Positions 61,231 through 64,000 of a stretch of 64,000 bases of DNA are shown piece by piece. Within the stretch, counting starts at the first letter, position 1. Each line of letters starts with the position of its first letter. The stretch is taken from NCBI GenBank assembly GCA_964371405.1, contig CAYJLV010000005.1, positions 1 through 64,000 on the forward strand, in the 5' to 3' direction. The translations under genes were made by a program, and so were the position numbers. The notes under the pieces are model-generated. The model had not been told where the DNA came from and made no database searches. It worked only from the letters and a program-made list of their open reading frames with translations. The DNA is from JAMHWF01 sp964371405 (lineage in GTDB: Bacteria; Pseudomonadota; Gammaproteobacteria; Burkholderiales; Burkholderiaceae_C).

Positions 61231-61938
61231 ATGAACAAAATCTATCCGAGCGCTGCGGCGGCGCTGAAGGGGCTGGTGCGCGACGGCCAGCTCATCGCCG
61301 TCGGCGGCTTCGGTCTGTGCGGCATCCCCGAGGCGCTGATCGACGCGCTGCGCGACTCGGGCGCCAGGAACCTGACGGCGATCTCGAACAACGCCGGCGT
61401 CGACGGCTTCGGCCTGGGCAAGCTGCTCGACACGCGGCAGATCAGGAAGATGATCTCGAGCTACGTCGGCGAGAACAAGGAATTCGAGCGCCAGTACCTC
61501 GCGGGCGAGTTGGAGCTCGAGTTCACGCCGCAGGGCACGCTGGCCGAGAAGCTGCGCGCCGGCGGCGCCGGCATCCCGGCGTTCTACACGCGCACCGGCG
61601 TCGGCACGATGGTCGCCGAAGGCAAGGAGACGCGCGAGTTCGACGGCAAGGTCTACGTGATGGAGCACGCGCTGTTTCCCGAGCTTTCGCTGGTCAAGGC
61701 GTGGAAGGCCGACAAGAGCGGCAACCTGATCTTCCGGCGCACCGCGCGCAACTTCAATCCGGCCGTCGCGATGGCGGGGCAGGTCACCGTCGTCGAAGTC
61801 GAGGAGATCGTCGAGACGGGCGCCTTCGATCCCGACGCGATCCACCTGCCGGGCATCTACGTGCAGCGGCTGGTGCTCAACGCCAAGCCCGAGAAGCGCA
61901 TCGAGAAGCGAACCATCACGGAAAAGGCAGGAGTCTGA
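61231..61938 (+). CDS. scoA: 3-oxoacid CoA-transferase subunit A
   Basis: Alpha subunit (235 residues) of a class I CoA-transferase moving CoA from succinyl-CoA to acetoacetate or another 3-oxoacid. The glycine-rich VGGFGLCGIPEALIDAL and NNAGVDGFGLG, and KADKSGNLIFRRTARNFNP near the C terminus, are typical of ScoA/SCOT-A. ATG at 61231 with GGAG upstream; the long upstream frame is leader. 3-oxoadipate CoA-transferase (PcaI) is the main alternative. It forms an operon with scoB, 2 bases downstream. Confidence 0.9.
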   Translation: MNKIYPSAAAALKGLVRDGQLIAVGGFGLCGIPEALIDALRDSGARNLTAISNNAGVDGFGLGKLLDTRQIRKMISSYVGENKEFERQYLAGELELEFTPQGTLAEKLRAGGAGIPAFYTRTGVGTMVAEGKETREFDGKVYVMEHALFPELSLVKAWKADKSGNLIFRRTARNFNPAVAMAGQVTVVEVEEIVETGAFDPDAIHLPGIYVQRLVLNAKPEKRIEKRTITEKAGV

Positions 61939-61940
61939 TC

Positions 61941-62579
61941 ATGGCGTGGACACACGACGAGATGGCCCGGCGCGCGGCGCAGGAACTGCAGGACGGCTAC
62001 TACGTCAACCTCGGCATCGGCCTGCCGACGCTGGTGGCGAACTTCGTCGACCCGAAGATCGAGGTCTGGCTGCAGAGCGAGAACGGCATGCTCGGCATCG
62101 GCCCGTTCCCCACCGAGGACGAGGTCGACGCCGACCTGATCAACGCCGGCAAGCAGACCGTGACGACGATCCCCGGCTCGTCGATCTTCGGCAGCCACGA
62201 CAGCTTCGCGATGATCCGCGGCGGCAAGATCAACCTCAGCATCCTCGGCGCGATGCAGGTCAGCGAGAAGGGCGACCTCGCCAACTGGATGATCCCCGGC
62301 AAGATGGTCAAGGGCATGGGCGGCGCGATGGACCTGGTCGGCGGCGTGAAGAACGTCGTCGTGCTGATGGAGCACGTCGCGAAGAAGAAGGACGGCACGA
62401 TCGACCTGAAGATCCTGCCGCACTGCACGCTGCCGCTGACCGGCGTGGGCGTGATCGATCGCATCATCACCGACCTCGCCGTGCTCGACGTGACGCCGCA
62501 CGGCCTCAAGGTCGTCGAGATGGCGCCGGGCGTGACGCGCGAGGAACTGCAGGCGAAGACGGGCGTCCCCCTGCACTGA
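61941..62579 (+). CDS. scoB: 3-oxoacid CoA-transferase subunit B
   Basis: Beta subunit (212 residues) carrying the catalytic glutamate in SENGMLGIGP. Other family parts are GYYVNLGIGLPTLVANF and GKMVKGMGGAMDLVGG. ATG at 61941 with AGGAG 8 bases upstream, directly after the scoA stop. Works as heterodimer/tetramer with ScoA. Confidence 0.92.
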   Translation: MAWTHDEMARRAAQELQDGYYVNLGIGLPTLVANFVDPKIEVWLQSENGMLGIGPFPTEDEVDADLINAGKQTVTTIPGSSIFGSHDSFAMIRGGKINLSILGAMQVSEKGDLANWMIPGKMVKGMGGAMDLVGGVKNVVVLMEHVAKKKDGTIDLKILPHCTLPLTGVGVIDRIITDLAVLDVTPHGLKVVEMAPGVTREELQAKTGVPLH

Positions 62580-62589
62580 CCCGCGCCGC

Positions 62590-63558
62590 TCAGTCCGCCG
62601 ACGCCCCCGACGCCTTGACCACCTTCGCCCACTTGTCCATCTCGGTGCGGATGAAGGCGTCGAACTCCTCGGGCGTCGTGCCCACCGGCGTCAGTCCGAT
62701 CTCGGCGAAGCGCGCCTTGATCTCGGGCGACTGCACGGCCTTGGCCATGTCGGCGCCGATCTTCTTGACCACATCGCGCGGCGTGGCGCTCGGCACGACG
62801 GCGCCGTAGATGCTCTCGACGCGGAAGCCGGGCACCGTCTCGGCGATGGTCGGGATCTCGGGCGCGATCGGCGAGCGCGCGGGGCTCATGATCGCCAGCG
62901 GCTTCATCTTGCCGGCCTTGATGTGCGGCAGCGACGAGAACAGCGGGTCGATCAGCAGCTCGACGCGGCCGGTGAACACGTCCGGGTAGGCGCCGCCCGA
63001 GCCCTTGTACGGCGCGTGGAGCATGTCGATGCCCGCCGTCGTCTTGAGCAGTTCGCCGCCGAGGTGCATCGAACTGCCGCTGCCCGGCGACGCATAGGTC
63101 AGCTTGCCGGGCTGTTTCTTGGCCAGCGCGATCAGCTCGGCGATGTTGTTGGCCGGCAGCGTGTTGGTGGCCGAGATCACCACCGGCGAGGTGGCGAGCA
63201 TCGTCAGGCCCGCAAGGTCCTTCAGCGTGTCGAACGGCATGTTCTTGCGCAGGCTCGGGTTGATGACGTGCGAAGTCACGACGAGGCAGATCGTGTGGCC
63301 GTCCGGCGGCGACTTGGCGACGAAGTCGGTGCCGAGCACGGTGCCGGCACCAGCCTTGTAGACGACGACGACGGGCTGCTTCCAGGCATCGCTCAGGTTT
63401 TTCTCGAGCAGCCTGGCCATGATGTCGATCGCGCCGCCCGGTACGTTCGGCACGACGAGCGTCACCGGCTTGCTGGGGAAGGGCGCCTGAGCAGCGGCCG
63501 GCAAGGCAACGGCGGCGAAGGCGAACAGGGCGGTAGCGTGGAAGTGGCGTCGGCGCAT
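62590..63558 (-). CDS. Tripartite tricarboxylate transporter substrate-binding protein (Bug family)
   Basis: Periplasmic receptor of 322 residues. Signal peptide (ATALFAFAAVALPAAAQA), then the Bug/TctC fold: PSKPVTLVVPNVPGGAIDIMAR, GTDFVAKSPPDGHTICL, LTYASPGSGSSMHLGGELL and the pocket segment PYKGSGGAYPDVFTGRVEL. Such receptors bind small carboxylates; most in Burkholderiales lack adjacent TctAB membrane genes, as here. ATG at 63558. Convergent with scoB, 10 bases between stops. Confidence 0.93.
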   Translation of the reverse strand: MRRRHFHATALFAFAAVALPAAAQAPFPSKPVTLVVPNVPGGAIDIMARLLEKNLSDAWKQPVVVVYKAGAGTVLGTDFVAKSPPDGHTICLVVTSHVINPSLRKNMPFDTLKDLAGLTMLATSPVVISATNTLPANNIAELIALAKKQPGKLTYASPGSGSSMHLGGELLKTTAGIDMLHAPYKGSGGAYPDVFTGRVELLIDPLFSSLPHIKAGKMKPLAIMSPARSPIAPEIPTIAETVPGFRVESIYGAVVPSATPRDVVKKIGADMAKAVQSPEIKARFAEIGLTPVGTTPEEFDAFIRTEMDKWAKVVKASGASAD

Positions 63559-63651
63559 GGGATGGTCCAGAAAAATGGGCGTGATGACCGGCAAAGCGTA
63601 GCGAAGCGGGGGGCGAAGTTCAACATGTTCTAGGGATGATCCGGATCGGCG

Positions 63652-63680
63652 TTGACTTTTCGGACGCTGCGCCCAAAATA
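63652..63680 (+). promoter_or_regulatory. sigma-70-type promoter at the FAD oxidoreductase gene
   Basis: TTGACT at 63652-63657, 17-base spacer, AAAATA at 63675-63680. The expected transcription start falls on or next to the ATG at 63686, and no Shine-Dalgarno sequence lies between, so the mRNA may be leaderless. Confidence 0.55.
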
Positions 63681-63685
63681 CACGC

Positions 63686-64000
63686 ATGAAATCCCTGACG
63701 CGTACCGACGAGCGGATCCTCGCCTCCGACATCTTCAACCGTGACATGCGGCGCACCGCGCGCCCCGACCACGGGCAGTGGCAGGAGCCGGGGCGTTCGA
63801 TTCCGGTCTACCACCGCTGCGACGTGCTCGTCGTCGGCGGCGGTCCGTCGGGCACGGCGGCGGCCGCCGCGGCGGCGAAAACGGGCGCCGACGTCTGCCT
63901 GCTCGAGCGCTACAACCACCTCGGCGGTCTCTCCACCGGCGGCCTCGTGATCTGGATCGACCGGATGACGGATTGGGAGGGCAAGCTCGTGATCCGCGGC
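63686..64000 (+). CDS. FAD-dependent oxidoreductase, N-terminal part (cut by window edge)
   Basis: 105 residues up to the window end. After a ~45-residue N-terminal extension comes the FAD-binding fingerprint DVLVVGGGPSGTAAAAAAAK with the acidic end of strand 2 in CLLERYNHLGGLSTGGLV, as in the FAD_oxidored (PF12831-like) group, whose members are often encoded near Bug-type receptors. Substrate unknown; the substrate domain is outside the window. Confidence 0.82.
   Translation, partial: MKSLTRTDERILASDIFNRDMRRTARPDHGQWQEPGRSIPVYHRCDVLVVGGGPSGTAAAAAAAKTGADVCLLERYNHLGGLSTGGLVIWIDRMTDWEGKLVIRG

Overview
The window looks like a chromosome segment of a high-GC betaproteobacterium of the order Burkholderiales (Rubrivivax/Leptothrix/Piscinibacter type). 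The basis is very high GC with GCG/CTG/GGC-dominated codon use, a tandem glycine riboswitch in front of gcvT-gcvH-gcvP, a Bug/TctC-type solute receptor, a 3-hydroxybenzoate 4-monooxygenase closely resembling the Comamonas MobA as I remember it, and scattered CCCTCTCCCGC-type palindromic repeats. No taxonomic search was possible. The first 500-600 bases carry the start of a threonine dehydrogenase gene with clearly different codon choice, abutting a LysR gene without its 5' half. That end may be a chimeric join or a recent insertion.

Layout. 1-2.7 kb: partial tdh, LysR fragment, FAD-linked oxidase, DUF2069 protein. 2.7-7 kb: YihY membrane protein, CBS protein, aroC, MFS transporter. 7-10 kb: two overlapping TldD/PmbA-type genes. 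10-14.8 kb: glycine cleavage operon gcvT-gcvH-gcvP under a tandem glycine riboswitch. 14.8-16.5 kb: eukaryote-like Ser/Thr kinase. 16.5-21 kb: CoA-binding protein with an O-acetylhomoserine sulfhydrylase-type enzyme, then acyl-CoA synthetase and enoyl-CoA hydratase. 21-26 kb: hemerythrin protein, an unusual SARP/BTAD-alpha/beta-hydrolase fusion regulator divergent from an MddA-like methyltransferase, metallo-beta-lactamase-fold and HAD hydrolases, and a flavin split-barrel protein. 26.1-26.4 kb: a small gene graveyard. 26.4-36.4 kb: ABC1/UbiB kinase, OsmC, mobA, YbaK-type deacylase, CBS protein, semialdehyde dehydrogenase, and a DUF4142-cupredoxin-sigma factor operon.

36.4-47.1 kb is the most accessory-looking part. 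It holds a methyltransferase-fold lipoprotein, a clan GH-A glycosidase, a carotenoid-oxygenase family enzyme and an AraC regulator. Next comes a tightly coupled set: bile-acid-type symporter, extended SDR, classical SDR and an exported Vgb-like propeller with a haem-c motif, followed by an MFS exporter. 47.2-55.8 kb: a large lipoprotein, a NarL-type response regulator and two divergent hybrid histidine kinases. 56-64 kb: ETF-ubiquinone oxidoreductase, SDR, YceH, two thioesterases, GYD protein, PAS-LuxR regulator, scoAB CoA-transferase, Bug receptor and the start of a FAD oxidoreductase.

Taken together the enzymes point to a versatile heterotroph. Fatty acids and aromatic acids are activated, oxidised and fed through ETF-QO to the quinone pool. 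Glycine is degraded under riboswitch control. Sulfur compounds are handled by the MetY-type enzyme and the MddA-like enzyme. No tRNA, rRNA, insertion sequence, prophage or CRISPR array was recognised. No gene-free stretch exceeds 300 bases.
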